Source: Raffaelea ambrosiae
Taxonomy: Eukaryota > Ascomycota > Sordariomycetes > Ophiostomatales > Ophiostomataceae
Direction: 5' to 3'
Length of the DNA: 64,000 bases
Assembly (NCBI GenBank): GCA_002778195.1
Contig: PCDI01000001.1
Span: 3,807,869 to 3,871,868, forward strand
Shown here piece after piece: positions 11,601 to 23,314 of this stretch (position 1 is the first letter of the stretch; each line of letters opens with the position of its first letter). The translations under genes and the position numbers were made by a program. Under the pieces are notes generated by a model, which worked only from the letters and a program-made list of their open reading frames with translations, was not told the origin of the DNA and did no database searches.

Positions 11601-12802
11601 TCTTCGCTTCTAGCGCCACAACTGTTCTTTCTCTCGAGAATTCCACCCCCCTTCCGTGCGAGGGTATGTGTGTGTTTTTCCCCTTCGCCTCTCGTCCAAA
11701 AGCGCCTTGGCTGGCGCGACAACGTCTTGTCAATGTCTTGTCAATGTCTTGTCTCGAATAAGACTTTTCGCCAAGGCTGTACGATCAGCGCCGTTTTTAT
11801 AGCGTGCATGTGCCCTTTGGCAGAACATAAAATCATATGGGCCGTGGGCGCGTTTTCACATGAGCAGACACGGGTCGGAGGCTGACTCGCTGGCCACCAC
11901 TCAGATCCCGCTCCCTGTATGCAGCGTCCTTGTTTGCCTCCCCTGAGCAGCGAACCAGGAAGGAGACAAAACCGTGGTCGGGCCGGATATTTTTAGGCAG
12001 CCCGTGGTGTTGGTAGTGGTAGTGGTGGTGGTGGCGGTCGCCACCAGAGGTCCAACGCCTGGAGATAATAAAGCATTGTGTATACGAGTACAATGTGGAC
12101 AAACCTACATTGCAACTACACCGTACTCCGTACCCACCACGCATGTGCCGCGCTCCAGAGCCCAGGACGGGGCAGAGAGGGAACAGGCGCGAAGTCCCCA
12201 CAGACCAGTATACCCATGCCACAAATGCGACGCAGGACGCAGCGAAGGACGCACGCCAGCCAATCTGCGGCATAGTTGGTTAGTACTCTGTGTACTATGT
12301 AGCCTGCATGAAGGCACGGCCGCCTCCCTTGCCCCCTCCATTTTGGCAACTAACTGTGCAGACGGGACCAAACAGCCCGATCCAGAATCATTCGAAAAAA
12401 AAAAAAGTTCCATAGTACACCGTACGGTGTAGCGATGCAGAGACGACCCGAGAAGAAAGGCAGAAGTCGCAAATGCACCATTCCATGGTCGCTAGCACCC
12501 AACAGGAAGCCCGTTGCAAGGCTAGTGCGGAGTCGCAAGATTGGCTCTCCCCAGACGTCCGCCTTGTGCTGTTGGGCCGGAAGAGGGGGGGGGGACTTTT
12601 GACGCCGCTGGCTTCCCACTGTAGGTGACACCCTGCTGCCCCAATCAGGAAGGTCAATGTTTCGCGACTGGTGATATGATGCCGATAGGCTAGCAACGGC
12701 CAATGGATGCCATGAAAGGCCATGGCGAGCGATAAGGGGAAGGTGATGCAGTGTCCTACGAGTACTGTGTCGGGTTGTGCCATTTTAGCCTCGAGAAGGG
12801 GG

Positions 12803-13032
12803 NNNNNNNNNNNNNNNNNNNNNNNNNNNNNNNNNNNNNNNNNNNNNNNNNNNNNNNNNNNNNNNNNNNNNNNNNNNNNNNNNNNNNNNNNNNNNNNNNN
12901 NNNNNNNNNNNNNNNNNNNNNNNNNNNNNNNNNNNNNNNNNNNNNNNNNNNNNNNNNNNNNNNNNNNNNNNNNNNNNNNNNNNNNNNNNNNNNNNNNNNN
13001 NNNNNNNNNNNNNNNNNNNNNNNNNNNNNNNN
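12803..13032. other. Assembly gap of about 230 N
   Basis: An unbroken run of N immediately upstream of the OPT transporter's 5' leader. The promoter of that gene may be partly missing, and any feature bridging the gap is unsupported. Confidence 0.99.
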
Positions 13033-13189
13033 CACCCCATAATATATATCCGCTTCCCCTGGCCCACTGACAGACTGTGTCTGTTCTGCCGCCTCTGCTG
13101 AAACACGCACTCTTTTTTTTTTTTCTTTATCCGCGTTTCTATCCATTCCTGCTCCTTCGCCTGATTCTCTCTATCCCAAGTCCATCGCC

Positions 13190-16022
13190 ATGTCTGGACC
13201 GTACGACGACGGTGCTGGCGATGCGGCCAACCGGTCGTTCTCCAACAGCAAGGAGAAGACCGGCGCCGACGACCCGCAGATTGTCGGCGGCATGGTGACC
13301 AACCTGGCCGAGAAGCTGGGCGACGGCGTCGGCGGCATCGGGCCTGTGGACGACCTGCAGTTCGTGGCCGACAAGGTCGACACGATGACGATGGACGACT
13401 GCCGCGCCCTGGCCGAGCAGATGCTCAAGGACCACGAGTACGACTACAACTTCTCGGAGGCGCAGCGCGAGCGCCTGCGCGCCCTGCTGCGCGGCCCGTC
13501 CGACGGCGAGTCTGTCGACGAGTACGAGCTCAAGTTCAAGTCGGAGATCGCCCTCAGCAAGTTCTTCTCGCCCTACCCCGAGGTGCGCGCCGTCACCACG
13601 CCCACCGACGACGTGAACGTGCCGTGCGAGACCATCCGCGCCCATCTGCTGGGCTACATCTGGGCCGTCATCGCCCAGTTCACCAACTCGCTCTTCAACT
13701 CGCGCTTCCCGGCCATCACGCTGTCCTCGCCCGTGATCCAGATCCTGCTGTACCCCTGCGGCCTCGCCCTGTACTACATCCTGCCCGACTGGGGCTTCAA
13801 CTTCCGCGGCAAGCGCCTCTCGCTCAACCCGGGCCCCTGGACCTACAAGGAGCAGATGCTGGCCACCATCATCGTCGACGTCAGCATCACCTCGGCCTAC
13901 TGCTTCTGGAACATCCAGACCCAGACCATCTACTACCACGACACCTGGCTGACGCCCGCCTACGGCATCCTGCTGCTGCTGTCCACCCAGCTCATGGGCC
14001 TGGGCTTCTCCGGCCTGCTGCGCCGCTTCGTCATCTACCCGATCGAGACGCTGTGGCCCAGCACCCTGCCGACCCTGGCCCTGAACAGGGCGCTGCTGCT
14101 GCCCGAGAAGAAGGAGGTCATCCACGGCTGGGGCATCTCGCGCTACCGCTTCTTCTTCATCACCTTCGCCGTCATGTTTGTCTACTTCTGGCTGCCGGGC
14201 TACCTCTTCACGGCGCTGAGCACCTTTGCCTGGATGACGTGGATCGCCCCCAACAACTTCAACCTCAACATGATCACCGGCTCGCAGCTGGGCCTCGGCC
14301 TCAACCCCATCCCAACCTTTGACTGGAACGTCGTCATCACCGCCTTCCTGCCGCTGGCCTGGCCCTTCTTTGCCACCGTCCAGCAGTTTGCCGGGCACAT
14401 TATCGGGTTTTTCGCCATCGTCGGCATCTACTACAGCAACGTCAACTGGTCCGCCTACCTGCCGCCCAACTCGTCCGGCATCTTCGACAACACCGGCAAC
14501 TCCTACAACATCAGCAAGGTCATCTTCCCGGGCAGCGGCTACCTCAACGAGACCGCCTACCTCGAGTACTCGCCCGCCTTCTACAGCGCCGGCAACCTGC
14601 TCCTGTACGGCGCCTTCTTTGCCTTCTACCCGCTGACCATGGTCTTCATCCTGCTCGACTCCTGGCGCCCGCTGCTGAACGCCTACAAGTCCATGATGAA
14701 CGCCGCCGTCCAGTTCGCCAAGGACATTGCCCACAACACCAGCCGCACCTTCTCCGCGCTGGCCCACGGCGACATCAAGGGCTTCTTCCGCGGCCTCTTC
14801 CACCTGCTCGACAGCGAGGGCTCCATCTACGACGAGTTCGACAACCCGCTCACCCAGCTGATGCGCGCCTACCCCGAGGTGCCCGACTGGTGGTTCACCA
14901 TCATTTTCCTCATTGCCTTTATCTTCTCGCTCATCGTCCTCACCCAGTTCCCCCAGCTGGACACCCCCGTGTGGACCATCTTCTTTGTCATCGGCCTCAA
15001 CTTTGTCTTTTTGATCCCCATGTCCTACCTCTACGCCATCTCCGGTACCACCGAGGGTCTCAACGTCGTCACCGAGCTGATCGTCGGCTACGCCCTGCCC
15101 GGTCACCCGGAGGCGCTCATGTTCGTCAAGGCCTTTGGCTACAACATCAACGGCCAGGCCGACAACTACATCTCCGACCAGAAGATGGGCTTCTACGCCA
15201 AAGTCCCGCCCCGGGCCATGTACCGCGGCCAGGTCATCAGCTCCTTCATCACCGCTCTTGTTGCCTACGCCGTCGTCCAGTTTGCCGATACCCAGATCCC
15301 GGGCATCTGCACAGAAGACCAGAAGTCCAAGTTCACCTGCTCCAACGGCTCCGAAGTGTACTTTTCGTCCTCGGTCGTTTGGGTAAGCAGCCCCCCCCCC
15401 CCTTCTTTTTTTTTCTTTTTTCTTTTTCTCTCCCCTGACTTGTTCCTGCTAACTCTCCCTCCCCCTCCACCAGGGAGCCATTGGTCCCAAACGTATCTTC
15501 AGCGAGATCTACCCCAAGATGAAGTACTGCTTCCTCTTCGGCTTCTTGCTGGCCCTGGTTTGGTGGGCCGTCAAGCGTTTCGGTGCCAAGGCGCGTGCCG
15601 CGCTGCAGAGGTCGCTGCCGTCGGGCGTCTTTGTGCCACTCAACGCCGCCATCTTCACGCCCATCTCGTGGCTCAAGCACGTGCACCCCTCGCTGATCTT
15701 CAACGGCATGCTGTACTGGGCACCCCTCAACCTGACATATACGATTCCCGCCGTCTACGTGGCGTTCTTCTTCATGTACTACCTGCGCCGCTACAAGACC
15801 GCCTGGTGGGAGAAGTACAACTACGTGCTGTCCGCTGCTTTGACCGGCGGCGTCGCCTTCTCCGCCATCATCATCTTCTTTGCCGTGCAGTACCACCCCA
15901 AGTCTGTCAGCTGGTGGGGCAACGATGTGGGTTCCACAACCGTCGACGGCGGGGCCGGTCGCGTGTCCCTGCTGGAAGAGCTTCCCGCAAAGGGCTACTT
16001 TGGCCCGGACACGTGGTCGTAA
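13190..16022 (+). CDS. OPT-family oligopeptide transporter
   Basis: Proton-coupled plasma-membrane importer of small peptides (OPT/PTR2-independent family). Model: join(13190..15382,15474..16022), 913 residues, with intron donor GTAAGC and acceptor CCACCAG. A soluble N-terminus of about 150 residues precedes multiple hydrophobic helices. Family signatures are visible: LSLNPGPWTYKE near residue 213 (the NPG motif) and KMGFYAKVPPRAMYRGQ near 665. The final exon encodes an IFTPISW helix and ends VSLLEELPAKGYFGP. The intron holds a C12 run followed by a CT tract. Codons end almost always in C or G, suggesting strong expression. The ATG follows a CT-rich leader (13100-13185), a typical fungal core-promoter pattern. 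Exact substrate (tetra-/pentapeptides, glutathione or siderophore-like compounds) cannot be told. Confidence 0.95.
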
Positions 16023-16593
16023 ACGACCACAAGAAAAAGGAGGAAGAAGAAGAAAGGTGGTGCTGGAGTGGTCGTGCGTCAGGGCAAGGAGACACGTTCT
16101 GTACGCTCTTCCTCATAAGGGAGAGACCAGTCCAGTGGCAAAAAGCATGTTGTTGTTTGGCACAAGACTGTAAACTATATGTAGTCTTCTTGAACGAGTT
16201 AATGCTTAGAACCGGATGAGTTCTGCGAATAATAATCCCGCACCAATTTTGGTGTTGAAAAAATCTCCCTATTGGTTACAATTCCGGTCCCACGTGACTA
16301 TTATCCAAACAATTCTTGTGAACATTCACTCCACGTCTGCTATGACGTCATCACGTTTCTGTCACTGCCCCGTGTACGGTACACTTGTATGATCGTGCCA
16401 CCACGGGGGGGGAGTGGGGGTGTCTTTACTTTTCTTTCCTAGCTGAGCTTGTAGTGTTTGTCCTGCTCGATTCACACAAGTTGTAATAACATTAAAACCA
16501 TTGATTGGGGGTGTCAGATTCCCAGATCTTGGTCACCAGCCGCGCACAAGGTCCGGGGAAATGCATGCATGGCGAGGCGAGTGCATTCAATTG
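16023..16593. other. Intergenic region
   Basis: Separates the OPT transporter from the retrotransposon. It contains one GA-rich stretch and a G-rich run near 16405; no gene seen. Confidence 0.5.
16589..16593. repeat. Left target-site duplication of the copia element
   Basis: AATTG precedes the left LTR and is repeated at 21951-21955 after the right LTR. A 5-bp duplication is the standard integration footprint of LTR retroelements. Confidence 0.9.
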
Positions 16594-16758
16594 TGTTGAG
16601 TATGCACGTGTCATGGAGCACGTGATGAAGCCCACTCTGATGTGATTGGCTGCTGGGGGACCCACCCCACAGCAGGGTTTATATCCCTGCCATGGTGAAA
16701 ATATTGCTAGCTTGCCACCTAAGTAATCCAATACAACGTAATTCACCTCTATTTGACA
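16594..16758 (+). repeat. 5' LTR (165 bp)
   Basis: Starts TGTTGAG and ends TTTGACA. It contains the likely promoter of the element (TTTATAT near 16678). Confidence 0.95.
16678..16686 (+). promoter_or_regulatory. Probable TATA box in the 5' LTR
   Basis: TTTATATCC in the second half of the LTR, about 70 bp before the LTR end, is the only strong TATA-like site in the LTR. Confidence 0.5.
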
Positions 16759-16778
16759 GGTTATGAGCCCGGCAACGC
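16759..16778 (+). promoter_or_regulatory. Primer-binding site complementary to an initiator-tRNA-Met half molecule
   Basis: GGTTATGAGCCCGGC abuts the LTR. Its reverse complement contains CGGGCTCATAACC, which matches the anticodon stem-loop region of initiator tRNA-Met (CAT anticodon) and not a tRNA 3' CCA end. This is the same priming design as Drosophila copia, which uses a cleaved 5' half of tRNA-iMet. The tRNA match is from family knowledge; the host tRNA is not in this window. Confidence 0.7.
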
Positions 16779-16846
16779 AACAGCCGGTAACCTAGACCTT
16801 CATTTTTCAACCTCATCACATTCAGCTCGTAAAGAGCGTTCGTTTA

Positions 16847-19800
16847 GTGCCTTTCATAGGCAATTCCCCCTTTTACCCCCCCTTCTCTCCCATGTCCTAC
16901 TGGGCGAGGCCAAGTGGACGACCAAAAAATCGCCATCAACAAGACTCGGAACCAGAAGGAAGCCCTGGACTGGAAGACCAGGAAGAACAAGCAGAAATCC
17001 CGGACCAAGATTCGGAGGACCAAGAGAGCTTCTCAGCTGACGAGGGAGAACCGTCACTNGANGAAATGGACAATNAACAAGAAGAAGCCGACCCTGGCCC
17101 GAATGCCGGACGTCAGGGACTGAAAAACGTTAACGATCGACAGATCAACCGGTTCTACGACCGCATGGACCACTTCGACGTTGTCCTTGACAAGGCAGAT
17201 AAGTGGGATAAATGGGTGCAGGGCATCATCAGTTGCATGGGCATGCTGGGCAGAATTCGAGACTTCGGTGATATCGCTGACTACGTGGAAGACGCACGGG
17301 AAGCCGTGCTCAACATGATGGTCAGCAAGCTCGACCCCAAGGTAGCCAAGACCGTCCGGCACTTTGATGAACCCATCGACTTATACAACTACCTTAAGAA
17401 TCGGTACAGTCNTNATGAAGCTTCGACCGCAGTGGACTACGCCGAGAAGTTCTACCTTTTNAAGTGNAAGCAAGAGGAGAAGATTCAANAGATGATGGCC
17501 AAGTACAACGTCGTCATCGAGGAGTTTGAATACCACGTCTGCAAGCTGGATGATATGGCAAAGATCACTCACTTGCTGATGCTAGTCAAAGGACGCGCGA
17601 ACAACGTCCACGCAGAGATGCAGTCGAGGTGGAAGTCTGACTGGCAGGATAAGCCCACGTCGGAGGTGTACGAGCTCATGAAAAGCTACACTAATGACAG
17701 ATTTAAAGGATGGCAACCACGCACCCGTGACGGCAAGAAAGATGATAAATACGACAATACCAAGATGAAGCAGGAGGGCAGAGACCGCAAAGGATCCGGG
17801 AATATTAAGGACAAGGACCAAAAGACCGGGGACAAGACCAAGGACAAGGACCGCCGCTCTGACTGGACCTGTCACCACTGCGGGAAGCCCGGACACTTGA
17901 TTAAAGACTGCCGATCGAAAGCACGGGGCGAACCGCCCGCCAAGAAGGGCACCAATGCTAATCAGTCTNAAGATTCGGGTGCTGCTTCAAACCCTCAGCA
18001 AGGCGAGGCGCCAGCAGTGTGCACCTTCACTCCCGTCACTCACCTTAGTGACGAAGAACTNGATACCGTCACGGTGGTAGATGCCCCTGATGACGAAGAC
18101 AACGTTGTCGACGTTGTACACGTGGAGATCCCAGACATGCAGTTGCAAGTCCATCGAGTACCAGTGGTCTCTCGCGGTCACAAGGACTTACCCCTTCCGG
18201 AAGTGATGTCAACGTACAGCGCCAATAACGTCCACTTTGGTGACGCTTGGCTGTTTGACACCGGCAGTGACTTACACTTAGTCAACAATACCAAGTGGTT
18301 CTTGCCAGGTACCGAGGAGGACGCCCAAGTGGAAGTACGTACCGGAGGCGGGATGATCAAGCTTCAGAAGAAAGGCAAGGTGATGCTCTATTTGGTGGGA
18401 CCAAAAGGAACCATGAATACCATCACCCTCAACGGTGTTTGGTACGCCCCAATGTTCTACTTTTGCATCATGTTAGGCCTCCGCTTCTACCGGAGCGGCA
18501 ACAAGATTCGAGACGACAACCTAGTCAACAACGCGAAGAAGGTGATCAGCTCACTGGACGTGGAGGTTAGGGGATTTTACCTAGACCTGGTAAAAGAAAA
18601 GATCCCCGCCCCGGCACCAATCCCAGCCAACAACAACACCGCTTCAACTAAATCCCAGGATCCATTGTACTGTTACGTGACCAGAAGCCAAGATCTTAGC
18701 ACCAGCACCATCCTAGAGGTGCACAAGGCTATTGATGAGAGACAACGCCTTCGTCTTATGCATAAGCGACTCGGCCACCCTTCTCTCAAACGATTTGGTG
18801 ATACTCTGAAAGGCACAAAAGGAGCACTGATTNGCCCANANGCGGTGGCCAAACATCAGCATTTGGAACCCTGCCAGCCTTGTGAGCTGGCCAAAGCCAA
18901 GCATTTTCGGCCGAAAGATATGCGTGGTGATTGCGCTACTCGGCCANNAGACGTCTACCACTTCGATNTGACCAAGATCAAGCAGAGATCCTTCGACCAG
19001 TGCACCTGGCTGACTGTCTTAACGGATGAGCACTCGACCATGACATGGGTCTACCCTACCAGACTGAAATCTGATAGCCCAGACCTGGTGCAAGGGACAA
19101 TTGAATTCAACTCCAACTTCATGGGGAGACTGCCCCTTCGACTTCAGTTGGATAATGGCACCGACATTCACGTAGCGCACTTTCAACGCTATGGCACTCG
19201 CAAAGGCATCGAGATACGCACCAGTCCCGCGTACTCTCACGAACAAAACGGTCGTATTGAGCGTATGGTACGCTCGATCCTTGAGTTGACGAGGACCCTG
19301 ATGATTGACGGTCATATCCCGGTGGGCTTATGGCCAGAGATCACGCGCACGGCAGCATTTCTTTACAACGTGACTGCCAACGGCAAAGGAGAGATCCCAT
19401 GGAAGAAGTGGCGGCCCGAAGCCGAAATCGACCTGTCTCACCTTCGAGTCATTGGCTGCCGCTGCTTCGTGACCATCCCANAGGACCAGAGAGCCCGCCT
19501 GTCGGTGACCAAGCTCGATCCGAGGGGCGAGGAGGGCATCTTNGTGGGATACCAAGGCCAGCACCTATACCGCGTTTGGGTTATAATCAGAGAGACGGTT
19601 GTTGTCACCAGAGACGTCCGCTTCTACGAAGCACTGGTAGATGATAATCAGGAGTACTATTCCTCATGGCCTAGAGGCACCTGGCACCGTACTAAAAAGA
19701 TCACAGTGCCCACCGACTCTCAGAATAACCTCGGTCCTGCTGAAGAAGAAGATATCGAGCCCACGGCTCATATCCCCCACCCACCGCCAGAATTCGACGG

Positions 19801-21535
19801 CGGTGAAGGCATCGACGGCGTTGAAATCGACCTCACGAACCTCAACGACTACGGTGACCGACACGAAGACCCCCCCTCCACCTCAGCGATTATCACGATC
19901 CCAGCTTACGACATGCCCCCAACCCCTGAGATACACACCATTTCGGCTGATTCATACATTCATCCAACCGTGAAGAAGGCCATGGAAGGAAAGGAGGCAG
20001 GCCAATAGCAGGAAGCAGTTGAAAAAGAGATTGTGAACATCATTCGACGAGACGTCATCAAGTTCGTGAATCGTCCCAACAAACAGAAGGTCATCACCGG
20101 CCGTTGGGTTTTACACCGCAAGCTTGGTGAAGGAGGTCATGAGATTAAGAAAAAGGCTAGACTGGTTGCTCGAGGCTTCCAGCAACGGGAGGGCATCGAT
20201 TACACTGACACGTTTGCTGCAACCTCTCGCGCAGACTCTTGGCGCGTTGCACTGGCATTGTTAGCCCTGTTCGGCTGGTTTGTACGCCAATTTGACGTCA
20301 TCGCAGCGTATTTGTACGGCCTGATGGATCACGACGTCTACATGGAGATCCCGGAGCTGTTTGATTGGTTCTTCGCCCGTCATACGAACCTCGCCCGAGA
20401 CTTGGGATACAGCCCGGAGAAGGTGATCCTCTTGTGCCGCGCATTGTACGGCCTGAAACAAGGCGGTAGACAATGGTAACAAAAGCTCAAGATGACAATG
20501 GAGGGCCTCGGACTGCGCCCAATGACTACTGATGCCGCTAGCTATCACGGAGACAAGCTGCTGGTGGTAACCCACGTGGATGACGCTCTCTACGTCGGAC
20601 CAGACGACGTACTCGACACCTTTGAGAAGGCTATTACGTCAGAATTGGAGATCGACCTCATGGGGAGTCCCACCTGGCTTCTGGGTATTGAGCTGGGTGT
20701 GACAGTCTCTGCGGGACGTACCGAGATTTTTATCTCGCAGGAGACGTACTTGAAAGAGGTGTTAGCTGATTGGCAGATGACTGACTGTAGGCCCGTGGCT
20801 ACACCAATTGAAGAAGTGATATCTAGAGATCTCGACGACGAACGCGCGGATCTTACCGAATATCAGAGACTGATCGGCAAGCTGATATACGCTCAGACCA
20901 TGACCAGAGTTGACTCCGCGTACGGGGTCGGTCAGCACGCAAAGGTGATGTCATCCCCGTTAGTGGTGCACCGGCACAAGTTAAAACGGATGCTCCGCTA
21001 CTACCAANACAAGACTGCCAGAGGCATACGATACAAGCATCAGGAGGAGTCGCCAAACGTCATTGAGGTGGACTGCTACGTCGATTCAAGTTACGCAGAC
21101 GACCCAATGACCAGGAGATCTACCTACGGATACGTGTTTGTAATCGCGGGAGGGCCCGTTGCTTGGTGCTCCCGCCAGTTGAAAGCCGTGGCTACGTCAT
21201 CAACCCACGCGGAGTACGCCGCCGCATACGAGGCCACCGCACACGCGGCCTGGCTCCGCCAATTCATCACCGAGACCGGCCACCAATGCCGGATCACCAT
21301 GCACATCGACAACAACGGCGCCATCGAATTGAGCCGCATGCCGGGCTTTAGGCCCCGGTCCAAGCATTTCGAGGTGAAGTTTCACTACATTCGAGAGGAG
21401 GTTGAGGCCGGACATCTGGCCGTCGTCCGAATTGATACGGCCGACCAAGTGGCCGACGTTTTGACCAAGCCGCTGCCGAAGCCGGCATTTGAGCGGCACA
21501 CCGGATACCTGATGAGATACCCCGGGGAGGAGTAA
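16847..21535 (+). pseudogene. Copia Gag-Pol polyprotein with two in-frame stops
   Basis: One reading frame runs across the element. In order it shows a Gag capsid-like region; a CCHC zinc knuckle (CHHCGKPGHLIKDC, near 17870); a protease active site FDTGS (18252); a pre-integrase HKRLGHPS block (18755); an integrase core with D near 18965, LDNGTD at 19147 and EQNGRIER near 19241; reverse transcriptase with FDVIAAYL near 20290 and the catalytic HVDD at about 20571; and RNase H with VDSSYADD near 21080 and SSTHAEY near 21198. A TAG at 20006-20008 separates integrase from reverse transcriptase, and a TAA at 20477-20479 lies inside reverse transcriptase. Both are nonsense changes without frame loss. 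The start could be the ATG at 16847 or 16892. Confidence 0.92.
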
Positions 21536-21652
21536 ACCCTCCCGGGAGATACGGAGCGTTTCAGAGTTCTGACCGCACTTGAGGAACCGCTGGTTATGCG
21601 AAGTTGCTGCCCCCAACCCGGGGGATTCGTTTAGACTGAATGGCCGTATCCC

Positions 21653-21738
21653 GGAGTACGGAGGGATATCGGCAGGAGCATGGACTACGGAGGGATACAG
21701 GCAGGAGCATGGACTACGGAGGGATACCGGAAGAAGCA
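21653..21738 (+). repeat. 29-bp tandem repeat (three units) in the retroelement 3' region
   Basis: Three copies of a unit containing TACGGAGGGATA and GGCAGGAGCATGGA lie between the polyprotein stop and the purine tract, with a few substitutions between units. Confidence 0.85.
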
Positions 21739-21777
21739 CGGAGGAGGACCGGGATACACGTCACGTTTGCTCATGAC

Positions 21778-21785
21778 AGGAGGAG
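21778..21785 (+). promoter_or_regulatory. Polypurine tract
   Basis: AGGAGGAG directly abuts the 3' LTR, in the place where plus-strand DNA priming occurs in LTR elements. Confidence 0.75.
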
Positions 21786-21950
21786 TGTTGAGTATGCACG
21801 TGTCATGGAGCACGTGANGAANCCCACTCTGATGTGATTGGCTGCTGGGGGACCCACCCCACAGCAGGGTTTATATCCCTGCCATGGTGAAAATATTGCT
21901 AGCTTGCCACCTAAGTAATCCAATACAACGTAATTCACCTCTATTTGACA
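21786..21950 (+). repeat. 3' LTR (165 bp)
   Basis: Same length and sequence as the 5' LTR, apart from ambiguous bases at 21818 and 21822, indicating very recent insertion. Confidence 0.95.
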
Positions 21951-23314
21951 AATTGGACGGTTTCAGCCACACCTTTTATCACAATTGACTTGCATGCGCG
22001 ATCTTGCCGACAGGCAGCCAACATCCATCGAGCTAGCCCGCAGCTGCGGCTCGCCCCTGCCTTGTGTTACCCCATCTGCCCGATACCCCAACCCCTTGTC
22101 TCTGGAAGTGTGGCTATTGTCGTTTTCGTCTCTGTTGTCCTTCTCTTCACGATTTGGGGGACAGGCATGATGGAGGACCCCACGTACTATGGTCACCCCA
22201 TGAATTGAACCAGGGCTCGGCGGGCCGCAGGGGTCTTCAGCCAATAGAAAAAAAAACGAAGGTATTCAGTGAAAAAGACATGTATTCAGACGGGAAAACT
22301 ATCCAGTACAGAATATGCATGCCGTTTGCTTCTTTAACTGCTTAAAACATCGCTGACATACTATCGATCATAGACTAAAAGCAATCAGGTGTAATAGCAT
22401 TATCTCAAGCCTCCTAAACGTGCTCCCGACCGATTCGGGGCTTAGGAGGAGCAGCGAGAGCTTTAATTATAGCATAAACTTGGTGAATTAAATGCGTTGT
22501 CGTTTGGCTTAAGGAGCGTTGTATGGTTAAAAAAACATACAGAAAAAAAAGAGAGAGAGAGAGGAGGGAGAGAGAAAAGATACATGCTTAATGAAAGGGG
22601 GGTACTCCGTCTTTCTTTGTTTACCTTTGACTAGCGCTATCACATAAAAGATTGCCGAAAAGGTACAAAATTTTTATGGTTTACTTACACTCAATATCAT
22701 AGTAGTAGAGGACCGAAAAGAGAGGTAAAAACTGCGTCGAGAGAGAAAAGGAGAAGAGAGTTATGCAAGTGCGGAGTGCTCACGTAATCGCATGAGCCGA
22801 AACCTGGCCATGACAACCAGGACGTGTTGGCTTCCATGGAAATGTCAATAAGAAATATGCAGATGTGGAGAGCACAGTAGACAGCTTCACGGTCTGCCGG
22901 CTTGCCAAACACGAGGGCAAGGGTGGCTGAAGTACCTAGCAGGACTTGCGAGGAGAGTGTTCTCCCACAAGTATTTAAAATCGGTTGCACTAACAAAGAA
23001 ATTCAAAAATTCAAGAAAGAATTGACAACAATTAAAAATAAAAAAGAACCGCTTATCAAAGGCATACGGGGTCTTCCAGTCGATTGCTTTAATGAAAGTT
23101 GTATTTTCTTTTACTGGCTGCCTCTAGAGGGTTTAAATCACCTGGTCTGAAAGTGCTAGAAAAATACCTAAGCTTGGAAACAGAATACAAGTGTACATGG
23201 CATGCGCTGTAGGGTCCTTCATTTTGTGCTGAATTTGCGGTTTCCCAGGTTTCTCTCTGCTACGAGCGTTATCTCGAGCGTCGACAAAAACGGATCCCAG
23301 TGACTCGAACCGTT
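21951..23314. other. Intergenic region, AT-rich
   Basis: Begins with the AATTG duplication at 21951-21955. It has a GA-rich microsatellite near 22548-22578. The small ORFs show no protein features. Confidence 0.5.

Larger units (their letters stand above)
7917..12802. other. Long gene-poor region upstream of the OPT transporter
   Basis: Nearly 5 kb with no ORF showing domains, splice structure or host-like codon use. It holds many simple repeats: a 42-43 bp tandem pair at 8735-8820; C13 at about 8990; G12 near 9190; a GTGTGCAGTTTGC repeat at 9816-9845; GAGCGA/GAACGA repeats at 10420-10480; a T-rich pyrimidine block at 10800-10880; TTGGCCTCC repeats at 11540-11580; and a triple GTCTTGTCAAT at 11724-11752. 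Long CT-rich blocks are common in fungal promoters and 5' leaders, so distal regulatory DNA or a non-coding transcript is possible but unproven. Confidence 0.5.
16594..21950 (+). mobile_element. Ty1/copia-type LTR retrotransposon, near-intact and recent
   Basis: Complete structure: AATTG duplication, 165-bp LTR beginning TG and ending CA, primer-binding site, Gag-Pol reading frame, purine tract, and a second LTR indistinguishable from the first except at two ambiguous bases. The order protease, integrase, reverse transcriptase, RNase H places it in copia (Pseudoviridae-like), not gypsy. About 20 single-base N calls are scattered through it and almost nowhere else in the window, as expected if several near-identical copies were merged in the assembly. 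Two in-frame stops interrupt the polyprotein, so this copy is probably non-autonomous unless they are consensus errors. Confidence 0.96.

Noticed and set aside
12388..13146. ORFs spanning the N gap
   Set aside because: About 77 codons are N, so continuity is not evidence of a gene.
13139..15106. 655-codon ORF on the minus strand
   Set aside because: Exact antisense of the OPT transporter; its Gly/Asp/Val/Glu-rich composition is the mirror of strong C/G third positions, with no domain or splice structure.
20006..20008. Classic tobamovirus-type readthrough signal at the TAG
   Set aside because: The upstream CAA and downstream CAG fit, but the third codon (GAA) does not match the required pattern; kept only as a weak alternative.
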